Positions 56,604 to 64,000 of a stretch of 64,000 nucleotides of DNA are shown here, piece by piece. The notes under the pieces are model-generated. The model was given only the letters and a program-made list of their open reading frames with translations, was not told the origin of the DNA and made no database searches. Location of the stretch: assembly GCA_963576475.1 (NCBI GenBank), contig OY754977.1, positions 17,184,033-17,248,032 of the forward strand. The letters are read 5' to 3'. The stretch comes from Molanna angustata (Eukaryota; Arthropoda; Insecta; Trichoptera; Molannidae). Position numbers and translations under genes: made by a program. Positions within the stretch are counted from its first letter, which is position 1. The number at the start of each line of letters is the position of its first letter.

Positions 56604-56781
56604 AGGAAGATAGGAAGACCCAGGTTGCGATGGCAGGACGAGGTGAGGAGGGATGCGGTACAGCTCCTAAGCATTACAAACTGGAGGACGGCAGCTGAGG
56701 ACAGACGGGGTTGGAGGCAGAAGTTGAAGGAGGCCAAGGCTCGACTTGGGCTGTAGCGCCATCGAAGAAGAAGAAGAAGAA
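56604..56781 (+). mobile_element. RTE 3' end with large target duplication
   Basis: The frame reads GRPRLRWQDEVRRDAVQLLS, then WRTAAEDRRGWRQKLKEA, stop, and a GAAGAAGAAGAAGAAG tail. Y sequence of about 75 bp is present on both sides (56508-56582 and 56781-56855, two differences seen), far longer than the usual target duplication. At the 5' junction a perfect 21 bp inverted copy of Y sequence (56583-56603 against 56549-56569) separates the first copy from the RTE. Confidence 0.85.
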
Positions 56782-56865
56782 AATATCTAGAAAAATATGA
56801 TGTGACGTTGCATTAATGCTACAGGTTTAGTAAATAAACCTAAAAAACATTTATTTTCCATTTGT

Positions 56866-58112
56866 TTATTTATTTATTTGGATAAGTATACAGTCAAATT
56901 GAAAATTATATAAAAGAAAAGATGTACAAAAATGAGACCAATTACATACTAATCACAAGTGTATATAATTAACAAGTTAAAAAAAAAATATCAAGTAATA
57001 AGTGCTAAATTTTTCTTTCCTTTTTCTTTACAAAAAAATAAAAAGTAACTAAACAAAAATATTAAAAAAAAACAGTACAAAAAAATATACCAAAAAATTT
57101 TTTTTTCAAAAAGTAATGAAATGTGGGAGGGATGTGGATGATAAGGATGGGTGATGAGAAATGAGGTAAATATACTTATTTAATCAATTATCATTCGCTT
57201 GAAAAACATTAATCAACCGATTTCTATATGCCGATTGGGTACAGTCAAACATGTCCAGGCCTGCAAAGTTATTGTTGTAACTATTGCAAGCCCGCACAAT
57301 GAATGCGTTCTGCCCTGTAGTGGTACGCGCTCGGTCTGTGTAGAATAGGGTGTTACGTCTGCCACTTCGCATCGGGACATGAAAAGGAATTAATTTTAAT
57401 ATGTCAGGTGAGTCAATTATGTAATTCAGAATTTTGTACAATGTCATTTGGTCAGTAAGGGTACGTCTAAGTTCCAATGTCTCAATGTTGAAGGCTGTTA
57501 AAATATCTGATTTAGATGCAAATCTGTGGTATGAACGAAAGTTGAGGTAATTTGAAAATTTATGCTGCACTCTTTTCAATCGGTGTGACTTAGTCACGTG
57601 GATAGGATTCCATATTTCGGAGGTAAATTCGAGGTGGGGTCTAACATATGTATAATATAATAAGATTAATGTATTAAGATTGCGAAAAGATTTAGATAAT
57701 CTGAGGATGAAACCCAACATTCTAGAAGCCTTCGAGATTATATTATCAAAATGTTCATTGAACATTAATTTAGTGTCAAGTGCAACACCAAGGTCTCTTA
57801 TAGACAATTTTCTTATCAAAAAAATATTATTGAAGTTATATTTGAAATTAATTATATTGCGATTTCAGTGAATCAAATACAGAGACATTTGGATACATTT
57901 AAAATTAGGTTATTGTTGTTACAGTAAGTATTGAGCCGATTTAAATCTTCTTGGAGTTTCAAACAATCGTCAATGCTACGGACCGCCATAAATATTTTCA
58001 TATCGTCAGCGTAAAGTAAAACGCGCGCAAAAAGAAAACAGTTGATAATGTCATTAACAAAAATGTTAAACAGCAATGGTCCTAATATAGATCCTTGCGG
58101 AACACCCGATGT
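56866..58112 (-). mobile_element. LINE c (CR1/Jockey-type), 5'-truncated
   Basis: The tail TTTATTTATTTATTTGG (56869) and 3' UTR lie on the left and the RT remnant on the right. It breaks off in the RT palm (minus strand SGVPQGSILGP at about 58112-58080), where Y sequence (CATTCAGCGCCGTTGCG) resumes. It landed near the Y centre; CATT at both edges may be the target duplication. Confidence 0.8.
57184..58112 (-). pseudogene. Reverse transcriptase pseudogene of LINE c
   Basis: Two frames: LFNIFVNDIINCFLFARVLL, then YADDMKIFMA with the catalytic Asp pair and LILNVSKCLCI, stop; then, after a frameshift near 57865, IRKLSIRDLGVALDTKLMFN, YVRPHLEFTSEIWNP and the C-terminal thumb region to the stop at 57184. 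Clearly related to LINE a (DLGVTLDSKLMYDKHIE, YIRPHLEFCTPIWNPHY) but a different family. One stop and one frameshift, so inactive but not ancient. Confidence 0.85.
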
Positions 58113-58169
58113 GACATTCAGCGCCGTTGCGAAATAAAAGTTTTTGGTTTATTAAATTAACCTGATGTA

Positions 58170-61100
58170 GCGTCTGTTCTCCATGTTAGGAGCGGCTACA
58201 AACAGCGTTTGTTCCTCATGTTAGAGGCGGCTGAACTCAAACTCACCAACCCGCCTGGCAAGCGTGGTGTTTCAACTGCCAAAAACCTTCCAAACAAACC
58301 ATGAACTCGATTTTCAAAACAGCAATACCCCAGGTGAGTAGAGAAAATTGCTCAGAATCTCACACCAACCCAAAATTGGTCTGCCTCAAGGATTCTGGGG
58401 GAGGCAAAAACTCGAGAAAATCTAAGATCACAGAACTTAAAATAGCAACATATAACATAAGAACCATGAGACAAGAAGAAGATCGAATTAGGCTGGAAAA
58501 AGAACTGGAAAACATAAAATGGGACATTCTTGGAATCTGCGAGACAAGACTTAAAGGAGATGAAGCAAACACCTTACCGTCGGGACACTTATTATACCGA
58601 AATAACATAAGATCATCAACAGGAGGTACAGCTATCATGATACACAAAAATATAAAAAGTAGAGTCTCAAAAATGAACAGCATATCAAACAGAGTTATTT
58701 ACATACTACTAAAAATAAATAAAAAATTTGCCATACAGATTATCCAAGCATACGCTCCAACAAGTGCGGCAGATGATGAAGAAACTGACAAATTCTACGA
58801 GGATATAACTAAAGCAAAAAACCTGGAAAAATCTCAACTGATCATTTTAATGGGAGATTTTAATGCTAAACTGGGTGAGGGTAAGCTTGGAGACCCACGA
58901 AATATCGGAAGATTTGGACTGGGAGAGAGAAATAAAAGGGGTGAAACACTATTGGACTACTTACAGTGTGAAGAACTATACTGTACAAGTACATTTTTTG
59001 AAAAGAAAAAACAAAGAAGATGGACGTGGAAAAGCCCTGATGGAAAAACAAAAAACGAAATTGACTATATTATTACAAACAATCCAAAGTACTGTAAAAA
59101 TGTATCTGTGCTAAATCAATTTGACACAGGAAGCGACCACAGATTGGTGAGAGCCTCCTTCAAAATTAATACAACAACAGAAAGATACAACATGATACAC
59201 AAGAAACCCCAAAAAACTCCTACAACAGAAATTATTACCAAACACCAATCTGAATTTCAAAAAGAATTAAAACGACATCTAGAATCCCAGGAAGATCTAA
59301 AGAATATGGAAATGAATGACCTCACAGATAAAATTTCAACAAGTATACATACTGCGGTAAAGAAAATAACCTTCAGACAAAAGAACAAAAACCAAAAATT
59401 ATCCCCAAATACACTAAAACTTATGGAGGAAAAAAGACTATTAGATAGAGACTCGGCTGAATATAGAACACTTAATAAAACCTTGAAAAAAGAAATTAGA
59501 AAAGATATTCGAAGACATAACACAACCCTTATCACTGAAATAATAGAAGCAAATAAAAATATGAAGGTTCTACGAAGAAACAAGAGTATTGGAAAATCGA
59601 ATATAATCAAAATCAAAGATAAAGATGGAAAATCGGTCAACAGTAAAGAAAAGATCGCAGATACAATACATGATTTCTACGCGAATCTCTATGATACAAA
59701 AACACAACAAACAGCCAAGGATAGAGCTATAATGAATGTTGGATCAGAGGAAATACCAGAAATTGACCGCAGTGAACTGTTAAATGCCCTTAAATATACC
59801 AAAAATAATAAAAGTCCGGGGGAAGATCAAGTAACTAACGATATGTTAAAATTAGGTGGGGATGAGGTTATCGAAGCAGTGAGACTACTTTTAAATAAAT
59901 GCCTAGAGCAAGAAAGCATTCCTAACAGCTGGAAAAATGCTGAGGTAGTGATTCTCTACAAGAAAGGAGACCCAGAAAACTTGGAAAACTATAGACCTAT
60001 CAGTTTACTATCCCATTTATATAAACTGCTAACAAAAATTATAACAAACCGCCTAACACCTAAATTAGACTTCTATCAACCAATGGAACAAGCTGGCTTC
60101 AGAAAAGGTTTTAGTACTACCGATCATATCCAAACCCTTAGACTGGTCATCGAAAAAACAACAGAATACAACATTGATATACATCTAGCATTTATTGACT
60201 ACAAAAAGGCATTCGACTCTATTGAAAAATGGGGTATAATTGAAGCACTGAATGACGCAAGAGTCGACTCACGATATACCAAATTGATCAAATTTATATA
60301 TGACTATGCCACAATGGATGTGAAAATCGATAATAATACAAAAACAGATAAAATAAAAATCAAAAGAGGCGTTAGACAAGGAGATACCATCTCTCCCAAG
60401 CTGTTCACTCTGGTCTTAGAAAATATATTTAAAACACTAAACTGGGAAAACCGAGGAATAAAAATCGATGGTACATGCTTGACTCATCTCCGTTTTGCAG
60501 ACGATATCGTACTTCTTAGCAACGACCTGGAAGAACTGACTGTTATGATTAAAGATCTCCATGACGCTTCCCTGAGATTTGGGCTAGAAATGAACCACAG
60601 CAAAACCAAAATCATGAGTCCGTCCAACAGAAATATAAAAATTGATGACAAAATAATTGAAACTGTTGAAGAATACATTTACCTCGGACATAAAATAAGA
60701 ATGGGAAAAGAAAATCAGGTGGCAGAAGTACCCAGAAGAATTGGACTTGGTTGGGCAGCCTTCGGGAAACTCAGTTATATAATGAAAAATAAGGATATCC
60801 CCATCAATTTAAAAAGAAAAATCTATGAATCATGTATATTGCCTGTAATGACATATGGTTTGGAAACAATGTCCCTGACCATAAATACTGTCCACAAATT
60901 AAAATGTGCACAACGATCCATGGAGCGGCAAATGCTGGGCAAAAGTCTGAGGGATAAAATAACCAATATAGAAATCAGACGCCGAACAAAAATCGCCGAT
61001 ATCATGGATCGGATCGCAAAATTGAAGTGGCAATGGGCAGGATACGTGGCCAGACAGCCAAATTCAAAATGGACTCCCAAAGTCTTAAAGTGGAGGCCAT

Positions 61101-61270
61101 GGGAAGACAAAAGGAGTGTCGGTCGGCCACAGAAGAGATGGGCCGACGATATTGTTGCGATCGCCGGAAAGAAATGGATTGAAGCGGCACAGAATAGAGG
61201 AAAATGGAGACAAATGGAAGAGGCCTACATCCAGCAGTGGAGGGAAGGCTAGGAAGAAGAAGAAGAAGAA
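58170..61270 (+). mobile_element. Intact RTE-type LINE
   Basis: 3.1 kb, apparently full length. The 6 bp target duplication GATGTA lies at 58164-58169 and 61271-61276; removing the insert rejoins Y sequence (CCTGATGTA/TTAAGGCAACG), as in the uninterrupted Y copy. The 5' UTR of 131 bp has two imperfect repeats (GCGTCTGTTCTCCATGTTAG and GCGTTTGTTCCTCATGTTAG). The 3' UTR is minimal: a stop and a (GAA)n tail. A single large ORF with endonuclease and reverse transcriptase fits the RTE clade. Confidence 0.92.
58301..61252 (+). CDS. RTE endonuclease-reverse transcriptase, 983 residues
   Basis: A single uninterrupted ORF. Residues about 45-290 form an AP-type endonuclease: IATYNIRTM, ICETRLKGDE, LMGDFNAKLG (about 184-193) and SDHRLVRA (about 278). 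After a basic linker the RT domain (about 500-800) shows NKSPGEDQVTNDML, NYRPISLLSHLYKLLTKII, EQAGFRKGFSTTDHIQ, HLAFIDYKKAFDSIEKWG, RGVRQGDTISPKLFTLVLE and LRFADDIVLLS with the catalytic Asp pair (about 733-734). The C-terminal part has MTYGLETMSL, KWQWAGYVARQP and GRPQKRWADDI. It nicks target DNA and reverse-transcribes its own mRNA onto the nick. ATG 58301 is the first in frame; other starts, such as 58447, would cut into the protein before the endonuclease. No disabling change is visible. Confidence 0.93.
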   Translation: MNSIFKTAIPQVSRENCSESHTNPKLVCLKDSGGGKNSRKSKITELKIATYNIRTMRQEEDRIRLEKELENIKWDILGICETRLKGDEANTLPSGHLLYRNNIRSSTGGTAIMIHKNIKSRVSKMNSISNRVIYILLKINKKFAIQIIQAYAPTSAADDEETDKFYEDITKAKNLEKSQLIILMGDFNAKLGEGKLGDPRNIGRFGLGERNKRGETLLDYLQCEELYCTSTFFEKKKQRRWTWKSPDGKTKNEIDYIITNNPKYCKNVSVLNQFDTGSDHRLVRASFKINTTTERYNMIHKKPQKTPTTEIITKHQSEFQKELKRHLESQEDLKNMEMNDLTDKISTSIHTAVKKITFRQKNKNQKLSPNTLKLMEEKRLLDRDSAEYRTLNKTLKKEIRKDIRRHNTTLITEIIEANKNMKVLRRNKSIGKSNIIKIKDKDGKSVNSKEKIADTIHDFYANLYDTKTQQTAKDRAIMNVGSEEIPEIDRSELLNALKYTKNNKSPGEDQVTNDMLKLGGDEVIEAVRLLLNKCLEQESIPNSWKNAEVVILYKKGDPENLENYRPISLLSHLYKLLTKIITNRLTPKLDFYQPMEQAGFRKGFSTTDHIQTLRLVIEKTTEYNIDIHLAFIDYKKAFDSIEKWGIIEALNDARVDSRYTKLIKFIYDYATMDVKIDNNTKTDKIKIKRGVRQGDTISPKLFTLVLENIFKTLNWENRGIKIDGTCLTHLRFADDIVLLSNDLEELTVMIKDLHDASLRFGLEMNHSKTKIMSPSNRNIKIDDKIIETVEEYIYLGHKIRMGKENQVAEVPRRIGLGWAAFGKLSYIMKNKDIPINLKRKIYESCILPVMTYGLETMSLTINTVHKLKCAQRSMERQMLGKSLRDKITNIEIRRRTKIADIMDRIAKLKWQWAGYVARQPNSKWTPKVLKWRPWEDKRSVGRPQKRWADDIVAIAGKKWIEAAQNRGKWRQMEEAYIQQWREG

Positions 61271-61330
61271 GATGTATTAAGGCAACGTTACATCGTATTT
61301 TACCAGATATTTCGATCTTCTTTAATTTAC

Positions 61331-61600
61331 ATACATACATATATACCATCACGCCATGTCCCTAACGGGGTAGGCAGAGAGAACCGAACGCCACTTACTT
61401 CTATCTTGACATACATTCATCGCCTCGACAACATTCATACATCGTCTTATACATGTTCGTCTGTTGTTCACGCTTCTAACATTTCCGTCTTTCAAAATAC
61501 CGTTCACATGGACGTACCATCCCTTCCTTGGGCGACCCCGACCTCACATTCCATTCCTATCCACAATGTATATCTTCTTCGTCAGGCGTTCCTCATTCAT
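61331..61600 (-). mobile_element. LINE 3' end, family of 23.5-24.2 kb
   Basis: The minus strand encodes MNEERLTKKIYIVDRNGM-like sequence (GRPRKGW region) and ends GTTAGGGACATGGCGTGATG before a (TATG)-type tail at 61335-61350. The 12 bp flank TTCTTTAATTTA occurs on both sides (about 61318 and 61602), a likely target duplication in the right arm of Y. Confidence 0.78.
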
Positions 61601-61927
61601 TCTTTAATTTATAAAAAATATAATGCTCTATACCTTATAGCTTTTTAGAAATTTAAGATAAATGTCAAAAATCGGGGTTTGCTTATTATTTTCCTACAAG
61701 AATATATACAGAACATAATTAAAAAGTTAAGGTATATTATTCTTTATTAACTAGGTTAAATTCAAATTAAGGTATATTATTCTTTATTAACTAGGTATCC
61801 AAACTAACTAGGTTATTTTTTACAAAATGATTCGTTTTGTAGTAATGATGCAAATTCAAATTGAAAAAATAGGTACGTTGGCAGCAGTCACCCTCTTAAT
61901 ATAAATTAATATAACTATCATAAAAGT

Positions 61928-62515
61928 TCAAATGTTTTATGGAAATTTTTGAGCATTTTCATGAAACGATTTTGTTAAATTATTTTAAATCAAATATTTT
62001 CTTATGAAAACTTGATAATACTTCAAATCCATTTTATGAAAGTGATTGAGAGTGAGCTTTCTGATCGTGGGGACACTTTGAAATATTTGACAGTTAAAAA
62101 AATGAGAAGCACTGATCACGGAGGTAAGTGCCGTTAAACAATGGAATCAAAACGCTAATGATTACCCATATCATGGATATAATTATATCATGTGGAGCTA
62201 TATAATCTATTAAGATATTATACAGCTCTATAAGATAATTATATCCATGATATGGGTAATCATGAGGGTTTATTTTTTCGCCGCTTGACCAGACCCTCCC
62301 CCCCAGATTTCCTTCAAAATCTAATGGAGTCTAAGCGAGTATTAGATACCTATACAAATTTACAAAAATTGAAAATAATTGAATGAGTTGGTACTTTAGT
62401 CTATAATCGAGAAGCACGTCGTACATAGCACATAGTACACAGCATACTGCACACAGATACATTGTGATGAAACTTTCAAAATACAATCTCAGCATGACAA
62501 TCTGCAAAAAAACAT
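61928..62515 (+). mobile_element. Family W element, copy 3, with palindromic insert
   Basis: GACACTTTGAAATATTTGAC (62070), then AATCTAATGGAGTCTAAGC, CGTCGTACATAGCACATAGT and ACAATCTCAGCATGACA, collinear with 31840-32190. Both W termini are missing. About 190 bp at 62120-62310 is foreign and contains a palindrome. Confidence 0.65.
62157..62265. repeat. Palindrome within W copy 3
   Basis: GATTACCCATATCATGGATA plus TAATTAT at 62159 pairs exactly with ATAATTATATCCATGATATG plus GGTAATC ending at about 62263. Inner GAGCTATATAAT and ATTATACAGCTC extend the hairpin. Its right half recurs at 14575-14665. Confidence 0.88.
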
Positions 62516-62519
62516 TAAA

Positions 62520-62600
62520 ATTAAAGGTCCTTTGTTTGAACCCCGCTTCGACGTATTTCGTTCATAAATAAAACAATCATTCGCTTAATTACGTAAAAGT
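62520..62600 (+). mobile_element. SINE B remnant
   Basis: TTTGAACCCCGCTTCGACGT, then ATTTCGTTCATAAATAAAAC, matching the B box and the following body of SINE B. The head is lost. Confidence 0.45.
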
Positions 62601-62609
62601 TTGATAATA

Positions 62610-63230
62610 ATAACGTACTTGTTCCTTTGAATACTGAGTAATAGCGCTAACGAGGTTTTTTTTTAATTCTATTTTTTTCGTCAATAAAACTGACAAATAT
62701 AATAACTTACGCTTTTAATTTTAGACTAGACTATGTTTTACGTGACGCGCCATATTTTTATTAAAATTTTTATTCCAATAAACGTAGACTATTTGGGTTG
62801 AAAAAAGTATTTTTTTTATGCAGATAAGAAAACATTGATTTTTGAGATCGAGAAACTCAGCAAAAAAATATTAACATTTTAATTCTTTGTTTACGATAAA
62901 TTCTTTACAGTACATAAAAATGTAATAACCCGCCTGTTTTGCGTTTTGTTCAAAATTCCAACGAATATAATTTGAAACATTTGCTGTGTACGATATTATT
63001 ATCCTGGATTTTTCTTACAAAAAAATATGTTACATCCCCTGAATTATTCTGAAAATACAATACATGATTCACTAATGTAATATTCGCAAAAAATAAAGTT
63101 TTTCCGTACAAAACATATTTCCGTTTCATTATTTGTAACGGACAACATCTGCCATGTTGTTATACAGTTTATTATGTTAGTGGATATATTATTAAAATGA
63201 AACAAAAAATTATATTTTTCTATTGTGGAT
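62610..63230. other. AT-rich stretch, nothing recognised
   Basis: No supported gene or repeat. Confidence 0.3.
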
Positions 63231-63237
63231 AGTAATA

Positions 63238-63375
63238 ATACCGACCGCCGTGGCACAGTTGGTAAACCGTTTGGTTTCTGTGCAGGCATCCTGCGTTCGA
63301 TCCCCAGCAGAGGAGAAATGATTTAAATTCATTTCTCACGCTAACGTTGCTTCTCTGGGCTGACACTGGTTAGTT
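63238..63375 (+). mobile_element. SINE C, plus strand
   Basis: ACCGCCGTGGCACAGTTGGT (A box), TGCGTTCGATCCCCAGCAGA (B box), then ATTCATTTCTCACGC and GTTGCTTCTCTGGGC, collinear with the reverse complement of 37085-37292 until it ends early in an A-rich tract. Confidence 0.82.
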
Positions 63376-63479
63376 TGAATAAAAAAAATATAAAAAACAT
63401 CATTTTTAGGAACAAATATGTATGGTAAGCGTATCACAATCAATTATAAAAACATTATGTAAAACTATGGAGGACATTA

Positions 63480-63830
63480 TTTTTATTTTTATTTATTAGT
63501 TTTTACTATGTATTCAGCACCTAGCCTACGAAAGGTGACAAGATTTGTGATTTCTTTTATGTTTGGTGGTAAACTATCATATATTTTGAAACCTTTATGG
63601 TATAAACTATTTTGTGTACATTATAATCTCGTTTTTGGAAGTCTAAAATCCTGACATCCTCTCGTAGGGTAAGAGTGAACACTGACATTGAATAATATAT
63701 TTTTCTGCATATATTTTGGAAGCATATTATTTTTTAGTTTGTAAATCAAATTTAATGTGTTGTTATTAATGTATGTTGTACAGTCAAGATAACAATGTTT
63801 TCGAAAAACAATTGTCTAATGGTTAGTTTT
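63480..63830 (-). mobile_element. CR1/Jockey-type LINE C-terminus
   Basis: The tail TTTTATTTTTATTTATTAG (63481) lies on the left. The minus strand encodes LNLIYKLKNNMLPKYMQK, CQDFRLPKTRL and VYHKGFKIYDSLPPNIKEIT-like sequence, ending FRRLGAEYIVKTNK, stop. A 5'-truncated LINE remnant, related to that at 34850-35035. Confidence 0.65.
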
Positions 63831-64000
63831 TTTATTTTATATCATCTTTTTTATTGAATATAGGTATGGCACCTGGGAGTGGTTGCGTTTACCAGTGCGC
63901 ATCATTTTATGTGTCAAAATTAGAGATTTTTATATTAAACATGTCAATATAATTTGTACTTATATGTTATTTTTATCTATAAAATCCGCCTGTTTTTGAA

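Larger units (their letters stand above)
56254..61895. mobile_element. Hairpin element Y, copy 3, carrying four insertions
   Basis: The left arm starts GGGGGGACTGCTGCCAACGT at 56256 and the right arm ends GGCAGCAGTCACCCTC at 61895. Pieces of Y separate the insertions: an RTE tail, LINE c, an intact RTE and a minus-strand LINE end. The right arm also has a local duplication of AAGGTATATTATTCTTTATT (61728 and 61769). Confidence 0.85.

Noticed and set aside
58360..61352. Several minus-strand and overlapping frames within the RTE element
   Set aside because: They are shadows of the 983-residue frame, explained by its A-rich codon use.
43873..61895. A single 18 kb mobile element bounded by Y arms
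   Set aside because: Each Y copy closes on itself: 43873 pairs with 49793 and 56254 with 61895, with ordinary sequence between them.

Overview
This is AT-rich insect DNA, most likely from a moth or butterfly. I infer that from the mixture of RTE-type, CR1/Jockey-type and R1-type LINE remnants, three families of tRNA-derived SINEs, mariner and hAT relics and a Penelope-like element. The only host gene I can support is a member of the dpr (defective proboscis extension response) family of neuronal cell-surface immunoglobulin proteins on the + strand. Two of its exons lie here: the second half of an Ig domain (29681-29838), and the last coding exon with the C-terminal hydrophobic tail (40483-40619). 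The start of the gene must lie upstream of the window, so bases 1-29680 are probably intron (plus possibly undetected exons), 29839-40482 is a 10.6 kb intron, and everything after about 40.9 kb is 3' UTR or intergenic DNA.

Layout. 0-12 kb: fragments of RTE LINE 3' ends with GAA- or ATG-type tails, a foldback element, an internally deleted mariner (1966-2910), SINE A, MITE T and long element Z. 12-28 kb: a GC-rich patch, many decayed LINE C-termini in both orientations, family V/W repeats with unusual shared termini, and SINEs A and B. 28-40.6 kb: the two dpr exons; the intron between them holds a hairpin element Y, an R1 fragment, a second Z copy, a near-perfect 30 bp minisatellite, more SINEs and a small hAT relic. 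A 30 bp tandem array of splice-acceptor-like units abuts the last exon. 40.9-43.9 kb: AT-rich DNA with little to see. 43.9-49.8 kb: a nested stack (Y, holding LINE b, holding LINE a and a palindromic Penelope-derived unit). 54-56 kb: third copies of Z and T. 56.3-61.9 kb: a third Y copy carrying four insertions, among them an apparently intact 3.1 kb RTE element with a 983-residue ORF (58301-61252). 62-64 kb: W, SINE C and one more LINE end.

The elements do not form a pathway. The window reads as an insertion history inside and behind a long-intron neuronal gene. The most interesting signals are: the palindromic, reordered Penelope unit with hammerhead-like motifs and a 20 bp target duplication; two snap-back duplications of target DNA at the 5' ends of LINE insertions; the acceptor-like array before the last dpr exon; and the intact RTE element. 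Family names come from recognisable protein motifs; no database search was possible, so clade assignments below superfamily level are tentative.
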